From Chitinophaga rupis (GTDB taxonomy: Bacteria > Bacteroidota > Bacteroidia > Chitinophagales > Chitinophagaceae): a DNA stretch of 64,000 nucleotides. The position numbers were made by a program, and so were the translations under genes. The stretch's first letter is position 1, and each line of letters opens with the position of its first letter. Below the pieces are notes generated by a model. It saw only the letters and a program-made list of their open reading frames with translations. It had not been told where the DNA came from and searched no databases. Location: assembly GCF_900109685.1 (NCBI RefSeq), contig NZ_FOBB01000005.1, forward strand, positions 248,001-312,000, given 5' to 3'. Below are positions 33,944 through 42,591 of the stretch, piece by piece.

Positions 33944-35518
33944 CTATTCGTATATCAGGTCCATTGCCTCATCAACTTTGTCAAGTAAAGAGGTGGTGGT
34001 GCTTACATCATCCATCGCTGCTTCGTCTTCAGAATCTGTATCCAGGTCGGTTTCATGTGTCAGGTCATCATCATTAAAGGTACCGGACTTGCCTTCATAA
34101 AACCGCAGTTTGTTGATACGGCTATCCAGTATGGATTTTATTTCCAGCAGGTATTCTGTTACTTTATCTGCGTCAAAACCTAGCTGGTTCATGGAAGATT
34201 CAGATAACCAGGCAAAGCTGGTATTATCGCCTAATAATGCTTCCTGCTTTAATTTTGTATAATAGGCCTGGCAGGCAGTACAGGCCACTTTGGTGCCGCC
34301 AACTGCAACTATTATCTGGTCTGCCTGGTTCTTTAAGCTTTCCAGGATAGCTGATTCTGCATGAATATCCCGGCTGTTCGAGGGCACCCTTACCTGCACA
34401 TTTTTCAGTTTTGTGTTACGCTCTTTTTTTACAAAGTGCCGGGCGCCTTTTCGCTGGCGGTTCTGCGGGCCGGTCTTTGTTTCCTTATGCGAGGAAACGG
34501 CCAGGGCTTTTGCCACGTTCTTTCTTAATTGCTTCCTGGAAATGGGTTGGCCGCTTCCGTCCTTTAAAACAAACTCGTCTTTTTTCTTAACTTTTTTATA
34601 ATCGCTTAGCCTGCGGTTGTTGTCCAGCTTAAGCCGTTTTACATCTTCTGCTTTCCTTTTCTTAACATTTTCTTCCAGTGCAGCGGCTTTCCGTTTAATA
34701 TGAAAAGGCCTTATCGTATCTGTATAACCCTTTTCCAGTGTTTTTTTACCTAATTGTTGCTGCAGCAATAGATTGGCTCCGCTGTTATTCCCGGAAATAT
34801 GCACACTTAATCCCTGCGTATTCTGGTCTTCCACAATAGCGGTTTGTATTTCCGGTGTGCGTTTATTGGTGCTAAGCTCTTGTTTTGTGTATTCAAGCAG
34901 GGAGGTGCTGAAAAATGCCAGCCGGGAGTGCTCCCGGTCCAGCTTTACGCCTACTGCATCTGCCAGCTTGCTGATCTTTACCCGGATGTTGGCCGGTAAA
35001 GAGGTGAGCTTTTCAAAAAAAGCCTGCAGGGCCCCGCTGGCCTTTAGTATCTTATCATTGGCAATATCTACGCTATCATCCAGCTTTTGTTTCCGTTTCT
35101 GCCAGTTTATAGCAGCAGCGCTGGGCCCCCCGGTTGTGGTGGTAGCGCCGGTAGTTTTTTTAGGTGTGGTTTTTTTCGCTCGTTTAGGACCATCCAGCTC
35201 CGCTTCAAGCTCCTGCCAGCCTTGCTTTTTGCCTTTTATATAAGCTCTTATTTCGGGCGCGCGGGGCATATCGCTCCAGCCGTTAGGGTAACCTGATTTA
35301 TCACTGTTAACCTTAACCCAGTCCCTTGCCTCCGATATAGTACGTTGTACCGGCGGGTTCGCATGAAAGGGTTGTACCGGACGTAAAGGGGATGTTACTG
35401 TTTGCGCAACAGGAGCTGTATTAAAGGAAACAGGTACTGCGGGCCTGCTTGCTCCTTTTACCGATGGAGTAATAAGGCGGCTATGCTTAGCTTCTATTTG
35501 AGGGATGGGTGTTCTCAT
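33944..35518 (-). CDS. Deaminase-like domain protein, candidate toxin/effector
   Basis: A 524-residue protein without signal peptide or membrane helices. Residues 1-60 are Pro/Val/Gln rich, ending in PFHANPPVQR, a tail-like motif often seen in Bacteroidota secreted or polymorphic toxins. Residues about 110-380 are highly charged and helical, with many Lys/Arg. The C-terminal module has the cytidine-deaminase zinc signature: H386-A-E388 (DIHAESAILESL) and C413-T-A-C416, separated by 24 residues and preceded by the strand IIVAVGGTKVA. The last 55 residues are very acidic (DDDLTHETDLDTDSEDE). The usual Pro before the first Cys is Ala. A toxin or effector role is inferred; no immunity gene is evident. 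Confidence 0.7.
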   Translation of the reverse strand: MRTPIPQIEAKHSRLITPSVKGASRPAVPVSFNTAPVAQTVTSPLRPVQPFHANPPVQRTISEARDWVKVNSDKSGYPNGWSDMPRAPEIRAYIKGKKQGWQELEAELDGPKRAKKTTPKKTTGATTTTGGPSAAAINWQKRKQKLDDSVDIANDKILKASGALQAFFEKLTSLPANIRVKISKLADAVGVKLDREHSRLAFFSTSLLEYTKQELSTNKRTPEIQTAIVEDQNTQGLSVHISGNNSGANLLLQQQLGKKTLEKGYTDTIRPFHIKRKAAALEENVKKRKAEDVKRLKLDNNRRLSDYKKVKKKDEFVLKDGSGQPISRKQLRKNVAKALAVSSHKETKTGPQNRQRKGARHFVKKERNTKLKNVQVRVPSNSRDIHAESAILESLKNQADQIIVAVGGTKVACTACQAYYTKLKQEALLGDNTSFAWLSESSMNQLGFDADKVTEYLLEIKSILDSRINKLRFYEGKSGTFNDDDLTHETDLDTDSEDEAAMDDVSTTTSLLDKVDEAMDLIYE

Positions 35519-35564
35519 GACGGTTACGGTTACTAATTTAACCTTTTTATTCTAATTCTGCATT

Positions 35565-37031
35565 TTACACCACCTTCTTCAATATCTCCACCACCTCGCT
35601 CAATTCTTTTTCATTCAGCGATGCAAAGCCCATGCGCAGCGCATTGTGGTTCACTGTACCGTAGCTATACGCGCTGCCGTCGCTCATAAACAGCCCTTTG
35701 GCCGATGCGCGGGCCGCAATGGCCGGTAGCGGATATTTTTTGTGAAACTGCGCCCATACGGCCATACCACCGGCCGGCCGCTGAAAAGTAACTATATCCG
35801 GCAGCTCCTGCTGCAGCAGTGTGCACAGGTGGTCGCGCCGCTCATGGTAAAGCTTTACGGATTTTTTCAGGTGCCGCTGCATATCCCCGTTCTTGAACAG
35901 CAGGGCCAGGGCCTCATCCAGCAGGTTATCGCCGCGTATATCGATCATCCTTCTCATCAGCGCAGCTTCGGTGATAAAGTTCTCCGGCGCCACCATATAA
36001 CCCGCACGTATGAACGTAGCCAGCGTTTTGGTAAGGGAGCCTATGTATATCACATTGCCATCATGGTCGGCGCTGGCCAGGGGCAGTATAGGGCTGCCGC
36101 TGTAATGGAAATCATAGTCATAATCATCTTCTATCACCGGCAGCTGGTACTGGCGTATCAGCTCAAGCAGCTTCATACGCCGCTCTGCGCTTAAGGTTAC
36201 AGTAGTAGGGTGGTGGTGGTGCGGTATAATATACAGCAGGTCCGGTTTTTTCTGTTTGCAGATGCGGGCAATAGCATCAATATCCAATCCGTTCTCGTCC
36301 AGCGGTATGCGTACCAGCTTAGCCCCGAATTGCTGGAAGATCATATCCGCCATAAAATAATTAGGCTGCCCCACCAGCACCGTGGATCCGGGTTTCAGTA
36401 TCAGCCTGGCAGCAACATAAATAGCCATTTGTGCGCCATGGGTAAGCAGCACATTATTAGGGCCAATGTTCAGGCCCCGTGTTTCTGTTAAGAACTGGGT
36501 CAGCTCATTACGCAGGCTCACCGGGCCGGCCATGTTGCCATAGGTGGCATAACGTTTTATTCCCGGGCTGTGGAACAGGCTCCGGTATTCCCGCATCAGC
36601 AGGTCTATAGGCCCTATACGGTGGTCCGGGAAGCCGTCATTGATCACCAGGCGGTGCTCGCCGGAGCGCCCGGCAGTTGCAGGATAGGCGCCTATCTTAT
36701 TAAAGGTAAAACCGGTATTACCTGCATAGGCAGGTATTTTAGCCGCCGCTTTAAAGGTGCGCGGTTTTATTTCCGGCAGGCGCTGGGATACGATCACGCC
36801 CTTGCGGGGAATGGTCTCTATCCAGTCCTGTGTAAACAGCTCCTGGTAGGCAGCAATAATAGTTTTACGGTGCACTTGCAGCAGCAGGGCCATTTCCCGG
36901 CTGCCGGGCAGCGCTGCGCCGGGTTTAATAACCCCCTCGCGGATCAGGCCTACCAGGCCATTGGCAATCTGCTGGTACACCGGCATAGCCGATTCTTTAT
37001 TAATAGGAAGCAGGGTGGAGAATGGAAGCAT
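35565..37031 (-). CDS. MocR-like GntR-family regulator with aminotransferase domain
   Basis: A 488-residue fusion starting at ATG 37031 (MLPFSTLLPINKESAMPVYQ). Residues about 12-80 are a GntR winged helix (VYQQIANGLVGLIREGVIKPG, LPGSREMALLLQVHRKTIIAAYQELF). From about 120 on there is a fold-type I aminotransferase domain with the PLP-binding Lys at K335 (GSLTKTLATFIRAGYM) and the DDYDYDF motif that contacts the cofactor. Such proteins sense PLP or an amino-compound-derived ligand. It is divergent from the DoxX/AhpD-like/GNAT operon (86-base gap), which is the likely target. Confidence 0.94.
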   Translation of the reverse strand: MLPFSTLLPINKESAMPVYQQIANGLVGLIREGVIKPGAALPGSREMALLLQVHRKTIIAAYQELFTQDWIETIPRKGVIVSQRLPEIKPRTFKAAAKIPAYAGNTGFTFNKIGAYPATAGRSGEHRLVINDGFPDHRIGPIDLLMREYRSLFHSPGIKRYATYGNMAGPVSLRNELTQFLTETRGLNIGPNNVLLTHGAQMAIYVAARLILKPGSTVLVGQPNYFMADMIFQQFGAKLVRIPLDENGLDIDAIARICKQKKPDLLYIIPHHHHPTTVTLSAERRMKLLELIRQYQLPVIEDDYDYDFHYSGSPILPLASADHDGNVIYIGSLTKTLATFIRAGYMVAPENFITEAALMRRMIDIRGDNLLDEALALLFKNGDMQRHLKKSVKLYHERRDHLCTLLQQELPDIVTFQRPAGGMAVWAQFHKKYPLPAIAARASAKGLFMSDGSAYSYGTVNHNALRMGFASLNEKELSEVVEILKKVV

Positions 37032-37049
37032 CTGGACTACCTGGTTTGT

Positions 37050-37064
37050 TATAGCTGGACTATA
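37050..37064. promoter_or_regulatory. Inverted repeat, MocR operator candidate
   Basis: TATAG-CTGGA-CTATA is an inverted repeat upstream of the perfect -7 element at 37085. A related GATAGC lies 6 bases further, giving a direct-repeat reading as well. Its position over the -33 region fits an activator site. Confidence 0.35.
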
Positions 37065-37084
37065 AAGATAGCCCAATGAGGCGA

Positions 37085-37092
37085 TACTTTTG
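37085..37092 (+). promoter_or_regulatory. -7 element of the doxX-ahpD-like-GNAT operon
   Basis: TACTTTTG is an exact TAnnTTTG match 25 bases before the DoxX start codon. No TTG is found 19-20 bases upstream, in line with dependence on the MocR-type activator. Confidence 0.5.
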
Positions 37093-37117
37093 TTAAGTCA
37101 ATTTCAAACAACAGTAT

Positions 37118-37585
37118 ATGAAAAGCAATTACGCATACGTACAGCTCTATCTTCGTTTAGCCATAGGCGCCAGTTACCTGGTAGCCGGGCTGGATCGCTT
37201 TGGCGTATGGGGCCCGCCGGGCGGCGCCCGCATCAGCTGGGGCGACTGGAGCCATTTCATGCAGTACGCCGGCCAGCTGCTGTCCTTTTTACCGTATAAG
37301 ATGGCCGAAGTATTTGCCGCCATCGCCTCTGCTGCGGAAATTATTTTTGGCGCATTGCTCATCATTGGGCTATGGACCCGCTGGGCCGCCATTGGGAGTG
37401 GGATATTACTCTTCACTTTTGCGCTGTGTATGACGCAGGCCTTTGGCATACAATCGCCGCTTAATTATTCCGTGTTCACTGCCAGCGCAGCCAGCTTGCT
37501 GCTGGCCTGCTTACCGGCATATAAGTGGAGCCTGGATGCAATGCGCAGCAGGCAAAAAACTACGTATCAAACCAACAATATCTGA
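37118..37585 (+). CDS. DoxX-family membrane protein
   Basis: A 155-residue inner-membrane protein with four hydrophobic helices (LYLRLAIGASYLVAGLDRF, MAEVFAAIASAAEIIFGALL, WAAIGSGILLFTFALCM and FTASAASLLLACLPAY). The arrangement and the first-helix Arg/Gly pattern correspond to the DoxX/DoxD group, linked to thiol redox and quinone-connected stress handling in other bacteria. It is the first gene of a rightward unit with an AhpD-like protein and an acetyltransferase (gaps 21 and 10 bases), divergent from the MocR gene. Confidence 0.85.
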   Translation: MKSNYAYVQLYLRLAIGASYLVAGLDRFGVWGPPGGARISWGDWSHFMQYAGQLLSFLPYKMAEVFAAIASAAEIIFGALLIIGLWTRWAAIGSGILLFTFALCMTQAFGIQSPLNYSVFTASAASLLLACLPAYKWSLDAMRSRQKTTYQTNNI

Positions 37586-37606
37586 TAAAATTAAAACCGT
37601 AAGACG

Positions 37607-38047
37607 ATGTCAAGATTCTTAATGGGTAAAGTGCAACCCGCTGCGTACACCGCAATGCATGCACTGGACAAATTTATGCAGGAAAGCAGCATTAATAAAA
37701 ACCATTACGAGCTCATTAAAATAAGAGCTGCCCAGATCAATGGCTGCGCCTATTGCGTAAATGCCCATACTAAAGAGGCGCTGAAGCTGGGTGAGAACCC
37801 GCAAAAGCTTTACCTGGTAGGTGTTTGGCGCGAAGCTACCAACGTGTTTGACGAACAGGAGCAGCTGGTGCTGGCTATTACAGAAGAAATAACCCTCATT
37901 CACAATCATGGCTTAAGCGATGAGCTGTATAATAAAGCGATCGCTGTATTTGGCGAAGTAAAAACCGCTGAGATCATTATGGGTGCTATTACCATTAATG
38001 CATGGACCCGCATAGGCGTATCTCTTAATATGCAGCCTCAAATTTAA
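37607..38047 (+). CDS. Carboxymuconolactone decarboxylase / AhpD-like alkylhydroperoxidase family protein
   Basis: A 146-residue all-helical protein of the CMD/AhpD superfamily. ELIKIRAAQINGCAYCVNAHTKEALKLG carries the C-x-x-C pair and the following His that form the peroxidase redox site in AhpD. The C-terminal TAEIIMGAITINAWTRIGVSL fits the trimer or hexamer helix. It probably detoxifies peroxides or acts on a reactive small molecule, with the adjacent DoxX. The active-site Cys residues are intact. It is the middle gene of the MocR-adjacent operon. Confidence 0.92.
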   Translation: MSRFLMGKVQPAAYTAMHALDKFMQESSINKNHYELIKIRAAQINGCAYCVNAHTKEALKLGENPQKLYLVGVWREATNVFDEQEQLVLAITEEITLIHNHGLSDELYNKAIAVFGEVKTAEIIMGAITINAWTRIGVSLNMQPQI

Positions 38048-38057
38048 ATCAACAGAT

Positions 38058-38480
38058 ATGCACCAGGTAAAATTTGCACAAAGCGAAAAAGAGATCAACG
38101 ACTGCTGGGAAGTGGTGCAAACCCTGCGCCCTCATCTTAACCAGGATCATTACCTGCAGCAGGTAAAGGAAATGCAGCAGGAAGGGTACCACATGCTATA
38201 CATAGCAGGGAAAGATAAGGTAGCTGCCTTTGCCGGTTACCGTAACCTGTATAACCTGCTGTTTGGACGCTTTATTTATGTAGATGACCTGTGCACCCTG
38301 CCGGAATACCGTGGTAAAGGCCATGCTGGCGCGCTGCTGGATTATGTAAAGGCATTGGCTAAGGAAACCAATAAAACAGCCATAGTGCTGGATAGCGGGT
38401 TCCAGTTAAATGATGCGCACCGTTTGTACCTGAACAAAGGGTATAAATTATCGGCCCATCATTTTATGCTCAAATTTTAA
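38058..38480 (+). CDS. GNAT family N-acetyltransferase
   Basis: A 140-residue acetyl-CoA-dependent acyltransferase. The acetyl-CoA binding motif is in YVDDLCTLPEYRGKGHAGALLDYVKALA (R-G-K-G-x-A/G), with TAIVLDSGFQLNDAHRLYLNKGY following as the usual last strand and helix. The substrate is unknown. It starts 10 bases after the AhpD-like gene and is followed by a terminator hairpin at 38505-38542, so it closes the operon. Confidence 0.93.
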   Translation: MHQVKFAQSEKEINDCWEVVQTLRPHLNQDHYLQQVKEMQQEGYHMLYIAGKDKVAAFAGYRNLYNLLFGRFIYVDDLCTLPEYRGKGHAGALLDYVKALAKETNKTAIVLDSGFQLNDAHRLYLNKGYKLSAHHFMLKF

Positions 38481-38504
38481 TGAGTCTCCTTCCGCTGATC
38501 TATA

Positions 38505-38542
38505 AAAAGCTGTCTTAAAAGTAAAATTCTAAGGCAGCTTTT
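38505..38542 (+). terminator. Terminator after the GNAT gene
   Basis: AAAAGCTGTCTTA (38505-38517) and TAAGGCAGCTTTT (38530-38542) pair with a single G-T wobble around a 12-base loop, 25 bases after the stop codon. Confidence 0.8.
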
Positions 38543-38697
38543 CATGTGCCGGTGAATTTTTGAAACCGGACAGCCATGTACTATAACCGGACATTTCAAG
38601 CCCTGATCCTTCATGTAAATCATTGATAAGCAATTGTATCCCTTTCTGGCATTTTTTTGGTGCTCACGCCAGTATTCCCCTGATTTAATACCATACA

Positions 38698-41073
38698 ATG
38701 CTCAGAAATCATTTTAAGATCGCAGTGCGTAACCTGATCAGGAACAAGGCGCATTCATTCATCAATATCACAGGGCTGTCTGCCGGTATGGCCATTACAA
38801 TGCTCATAGGCCTGTGGATCTGGGACGAGCTCTCATTTGATAAATACCATCAGCACTATAACACCATTGCGCAGGTAATGCAAAGTCAGACGATAAATGA
38901 CGAAGTAAGATCACAGGTGCAGGTGCCAATACCATTGGGGGAGGAGCTGCGGATGACCTATGGAAGTGAATTTAAAAGAGTGGTAATGTCATCCATGCCT
39001 GAAAGCCATATCCTGGCAGCAGGGGAAAATAAATTCGTAAGAACCGGGAATTATATGGAGGCCGGCGCGCCGGACCTGTTTGCATTAAAGATGCTGAAGG
39101 GCTCCGGAAACGGGCTGAATGATCCTGCATCCATATTGCTTTCCCAATCTACCGCAACGCTGCTGTTTGGCAATACAAACCCCATAAACAAAACGCTGAA
39201 ATTTGATGATGAGCAAAGCCTGACGGTTACCGGCGTTTATGAAGACCTGCCACGTAATACCACCCTGAATAATCTTTTATTTATTGCACCCTGGAAGCTG
39301 ATGCCCAAATTAGAAAAGAACCTTCAGAACTGGGGCAATAACGGGTGGCAGATCTATGTGCAGATGGCAGATAATGTTGATGTGGATAAGGCCTCCCTGA
39401 AGATCCGGGACGCCAAATCTAATAAGGATAACAGTGAGGAAAGGTTTAAGCCCGTCATTTTCCTCCATCCCATGAGCCGCTGGCATTTATATTCAGAATT
39501 TAAGAATGGTGTGAATACCGGCGGAAGGATCCAGTATGTTTGGCTGTTTGGTATTATTGGCGTTTTTGTATTGCTGCTGGCCTGCATTAATTTTATGAAC
39601 CTGAGCACCGCCCGCAGCGAAAAACGTGCAAAGGAGGTAGGCATACGGAAAGCGATCGGATCATTGCGCACACAGCTGATCTATCAATTCTTCAGTGAAT
39701 CATTGCTGGTTGCTTTCATCTCATTTATTTTCTCTTTGTTGCTGGTATTTTTATTACTGCCCTTCTTTAATGAGGTAGCAGGAAAAAAATTGTCTATCCT
39801 CTGGGTCAATCCTGTTTTCTGGATAACAGGGATCGGTTTCAGTCTTCTCTCAGGCATCATTGCAGGTAGTTACCCGGCCCTTTATCTCTCCGCTTTTCAG
39901 CCGGTTAAAGTATTAAAAGGTACTTTCAAAGCCGGCCGTCTGGCCGCTGTTCCGCGCAGGGTGCTGGTAGTGCTGCAGTTTGCAGTATCTGTTATACTGA
40001 TCATTGGTACCATTGTTGTTTTCCGCCAGATCCAGTTTGCCAGGAGCCGGCCGGTTGGTTATAGCCGGGATGGATTGATCAATATAAAGAACCTGACCCC
40101 TGATATTTACCAGCATTTTGCCGCATTCCGGGAAGATCTTATCAGGACCGGCGCTGTAACCGAAGCAGCAGAATCTTCCACACCGGTAACGGAATCAAAT
40201 AATGAACAATCAAATTTTGACTGGCAGGGCAGGGAGGCGAACGGTAATAACCAGGGCTTTGCAACCGTAGGCGTATCCAAAGAATATGGGAAAACAATCG
40301 GCTGGCATTTTGTAGATGGCAGGGATTATCAGACAGGGCCGGAGGGTGCCGATGCACTGGCTTTTGTGGTGAATGAATCAGCGGCAAAGCTGATGGGATT
40401 CAAAAACCCTGTTGGTGAAACGGTACGCTGGATGGGCTATACTTTTCATATTATCGGCGTAACAAAAGATATGGTCATGCAGTCGCCGTTCGATCCTGCT
40501 TTACCTACTATTTTTTATATGGCTCCCTGGAAGGTGAATGTGTTAAATATCAGAATAAACCCTGCAGCCAATGCTGCTGATGCGCTGAAAAAAATTGAGC
40601 AGGTATACAAACAATATAATCCCGGCCAGCCTTTTGAATACAAGTTTGCCAGCGATGAATATGCCCGGAAATTTGATGTGGAAGAGCGTGTGGGAAAGCT
40701 GACAACCTTCTTTTCCATCCTGGCCATTTTCATTTCCTGCCTGGGTTTGTTTGGTATGGCATCTTTTATGGCGGAGCAGCGTACAAAAGAGATCGGCATA
40801 CGCAAAGTGCTGGGCGCCTCTGTATTGAATGTATGGGGATTGTTATCCAGGGAATTTGTAATGCTTGTGCTGGCAGCCCTGCTAATTGCAACGCCGCTTG
40901 CTTATTATTTTATGCATATCTGGCTGCAGCGTTACCAGTATCGCGCAGATCTTTCATGGTGGATCTTTTTTGCAGCTGCTGCCGGGGCTTTGCTTATAAC
41001 CATCTTAACCGTAAGCTATCAAAGCATTAAGGCAGCGCTCATGGATCCTGTGCGAAGCCTGAAAACAGAATAA
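38698..41073 (+). CDS. ABC transporter permease, FtsX/MacB type
   Basis: A 791-residue permease with the standard double MacB_PCD/FtsX arrangement and no prefix domain: LRNHFKIAVRNLIRNKAHSF and a first helix, a periplasmic domain to about 280, three helices (VWLFGIIGVFVLLLACINFMNLSTA, FFSESLLVAFISFIFSLLLVF, GIGFSLLSGIIAGSYPALYLSAFQP), a second periplasmic domain, and three C-terminal helices with TKEIGIRKVLGASVLNVWGLLSREF. It has no ATPase partner next to it. Its stop codon abuts the stop of the convergent gene at 41074 with no spacer. It resembles the permease at 27052-29730 but is clearly a separate paralogue. Confidence 0.93.
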   Translation: MLRNHFKIAVRNLIRNKAHSFINITGLSAGMAITMLIGLWIWDELSFDKYHQHYNTIAQVMQSQTINDEVRSQVQVPIPLGEELRMTYGSEFKRVVMSSMPESHILAAGENKFVRTGNYMEAGAPDLFALKMLKGSGNGLNDPASILLSQSTATLLFGNTNPINKTLKFDDEQSLTVTGVYEDLPRNTTLNNLLFIAPWKLMPKLEKNLQNWGNNGWQIYVQMADNVDVDKASLKIRDAKSNKDNSEERFKPVIFLHPMSRWHLYSEFKNGVNTGGRIQYVWLFGIIGVFVLLLACINFMNLSTARSEKRAKEVGIRKAIGSLRTQLIYQFFSESLLVAFISFIFSLLLVFLLLPFFNEVAGKKLSILWVNPVFWITGIGFSLLSGIIAGSYPALYLSAFQPVKVLKGTFKAGRLAAVPRRVLVVLQFAVSVILIIGTIVVFRQIQFARSRPVGYSRDGLINIKNLTPDIYQHFAAFREDLIRTGAVTEAAESSTPVTESNNEQSNFDWQGREANGNNQGFATVGVSKEYGKTIGWHFVDGRDYQTGPEGADALAFVVNESAAKLMGFKNPVGETVRWMGYTFHIIGVTKDMVMQSPFDPALPTIFYMAPWKVNVLNIRINPAANAADALKKIEQVYKQYNPGQPFEYKFASDEYARKFDVEERVGKLTTFFSILAIFISCLGLFGMASFMAEQRTKEIGIRKVLGASVLNVWGLLSREFVMLVLAALLIATPLAYYFMHIWLQRYQYRADLSWWIFFAAAAGALLITILTVSYQSIKAALMDPVRSLKTE

Positions 41074-42414
41074 CTACATGCCACCCATTACCATCCTTGC
41101 CGGGTAAATGCGTAAGAACACTTCCAGCGCCAAGGGGTTTTTACCGTACAGGCTATTCAGGCGCTCATCCGCATGGTATATGCTGAACTGCCCGCCAACA
41201 GCCATATTCACCGGTTTTACATGCAGCAGGTCGTAGCTTACGCCGGCAACTATTTCATTCACCGGGAACAAAGTATGCTCCCCGTATATGCCTTTGTTAA
41301 GATCTAATTCTTCAACGGATTTCTGTACCCATTCATACCGCATATAAAAGGCGGCCCGCTTACAGTTAATGGATGCTTCTGCCAGCGCAGCGTTTTCACC
41401 GTCGTGCCCTTCACTTTTGTTTAAACCCCATAAGGCAGTAGCATTAAACGTGCTGTGCTTACTTAAAGGATAGCTGGCTATGGCCGATGCAGTAGTACGG
41501 TGCACATTTTCATCCGGGTGCAGCGCTTCCGGCCCTTTTACATAAGCATGGGATACCTGTAAGGCCCAGTTGGCAGTGGGGTTATAAGAGAAACGCCCGC
41601 TCCAGGAATCAAACCGCGGTTTGTCAAAGCTGTAGCGGTTTTCATTGGGCTCCCGGCCGGTAAAGGAAGAGGCTTCCAGCTTAAAATTATCATAGCGGTA
41701 GCCTACCGTCACTACGCCAAAGGTAATATGCGTACCATCGTTCCAGTGGTGGGTAATGGGCGCATCCGGCCCATTCAGGGAAGAAGGCCGGTGCATAAAT
41801 GCTACGGAACCTATGGAGGGTTCGCCGGGGTATCCCACGTAAATAAACACATCTGACCTTTTGGATAATGCCTGCGTATACCCTACGGATAAACCGGAGA
41901 ACAGGTCATGCGGGTGCTGCCGGTCCACCAATGCCTTACCCTGCCAGCTTTCACCGGATTGAAATAACAGCGGGTAACCGTTACCGTTTTCCGTGATCCG
42001 GTCAAGCGACAGCATTACCTCATAATGGAATAAGCCGTTCTTACCCACTTTTCTTTGCGCCATTAACATCAGCCAGTTAGGTGCATCAAATTGGTCATCG
42101 CCCCGGCTGCCCTTATTAGTAAGGTCCTGTTTGGTATAACGGAGAAAAATGTTCCCATGGATCATATACATCCACTTGTTGCTATGCACCATGTAACCAT
42201 ACATGGGCGATGCATCCGGCAGCCAGCCCGTACCGGATCCATTGCGGTTCATGGGCAGCTGCAGGGAAAAGGCATGGCTCATGGGAGGGCCGTCATGCAT
42301 ACCATGCATATTCTGCATACTCGTATCATTGTCCGTCATATGATGTTCATGCTGGGCAAAAACACTCAATGAAGCTAACATCCAGCCCAGCAGCAGTAGA
42401 AATCTCTTGCGCAT
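41074..42414 (-). CDS. Probable outer membrane protein with His/Met-rich N terminus
   Basis: A 446-residue exported protein: MRKRFLLLLGWMLASLSVFAQ is a signal peptide, directly followed by a His/Met-rich stretch (HEHHMTDNDTSMQNMHGMHDG) that could bind copper or silver. The rest is rich in alternating aromatic/polar beta strands (WMYMIHGNIFLRYTKQ, FHYEVMLSLDRIT, FKLEASSFTGREP, AAFYMRYEWVQKS) with the Phe/Tyr-rich ends of an outer-membrane barrel. I do not recognise a named family with certainty; related proteins are, from memory, seen near metal-efflux genes, but none is adjacent. It is transcribed alone on the minus strand. Confidence 0.75.
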   Translation of the reverse strand: MRKRFLLLLGWMLASLSVFAQHEHHMTDNDTSMQNMHGMHDGPPMSHAFSLQLPMNRNGSGTGWLPDASPMYGYMVHSNKWMYMIHGNIFLRYTKQDLTNKGSRGDDQFDAPNWLMLMAQRKVGKNGLFHYEVMLSLDRITENGNGYPLLFQSGESWQGKALVDRQHPHDLFSGLSVGYTQALSKRSDVFIYVGYPGEPSIGSVAFMHRPSSLNGPDAPITHHWNDGTHITFGVVTVGYRYDNFKLEASSFTGREPNENRYSFDKPRFDSWSGRFSYNPTANWALQVSHAYVKGPEALHPDENVHRTTASAIASYPLSKHSTFNATALWGLNKSEGHDGENAALAEASINCKRAAFYMRYEWVQKSVEELDLNKGIYGEHTLFPVNEIVAGVSYDLLHVKPVNMAVGGQFSIYHADERLNSLYGKNPLALEVFLRIYPARMVMGGM

Positions 42415-42591
42415 AACAGGGTTTTAAAATAAAGCAGAAATTATTATACCACAATTGCTTCCGTAAGCGTTTTTCTTAACATAAAGACAATTTACATCTA
42501 ATAATTTCTTTCTATATCTTGGGGCTTAAACCTTTTTTTGCCCGCATAGCCACAGCGGCTATATTTGTTATTAAATTAAAATGTTCGAACC

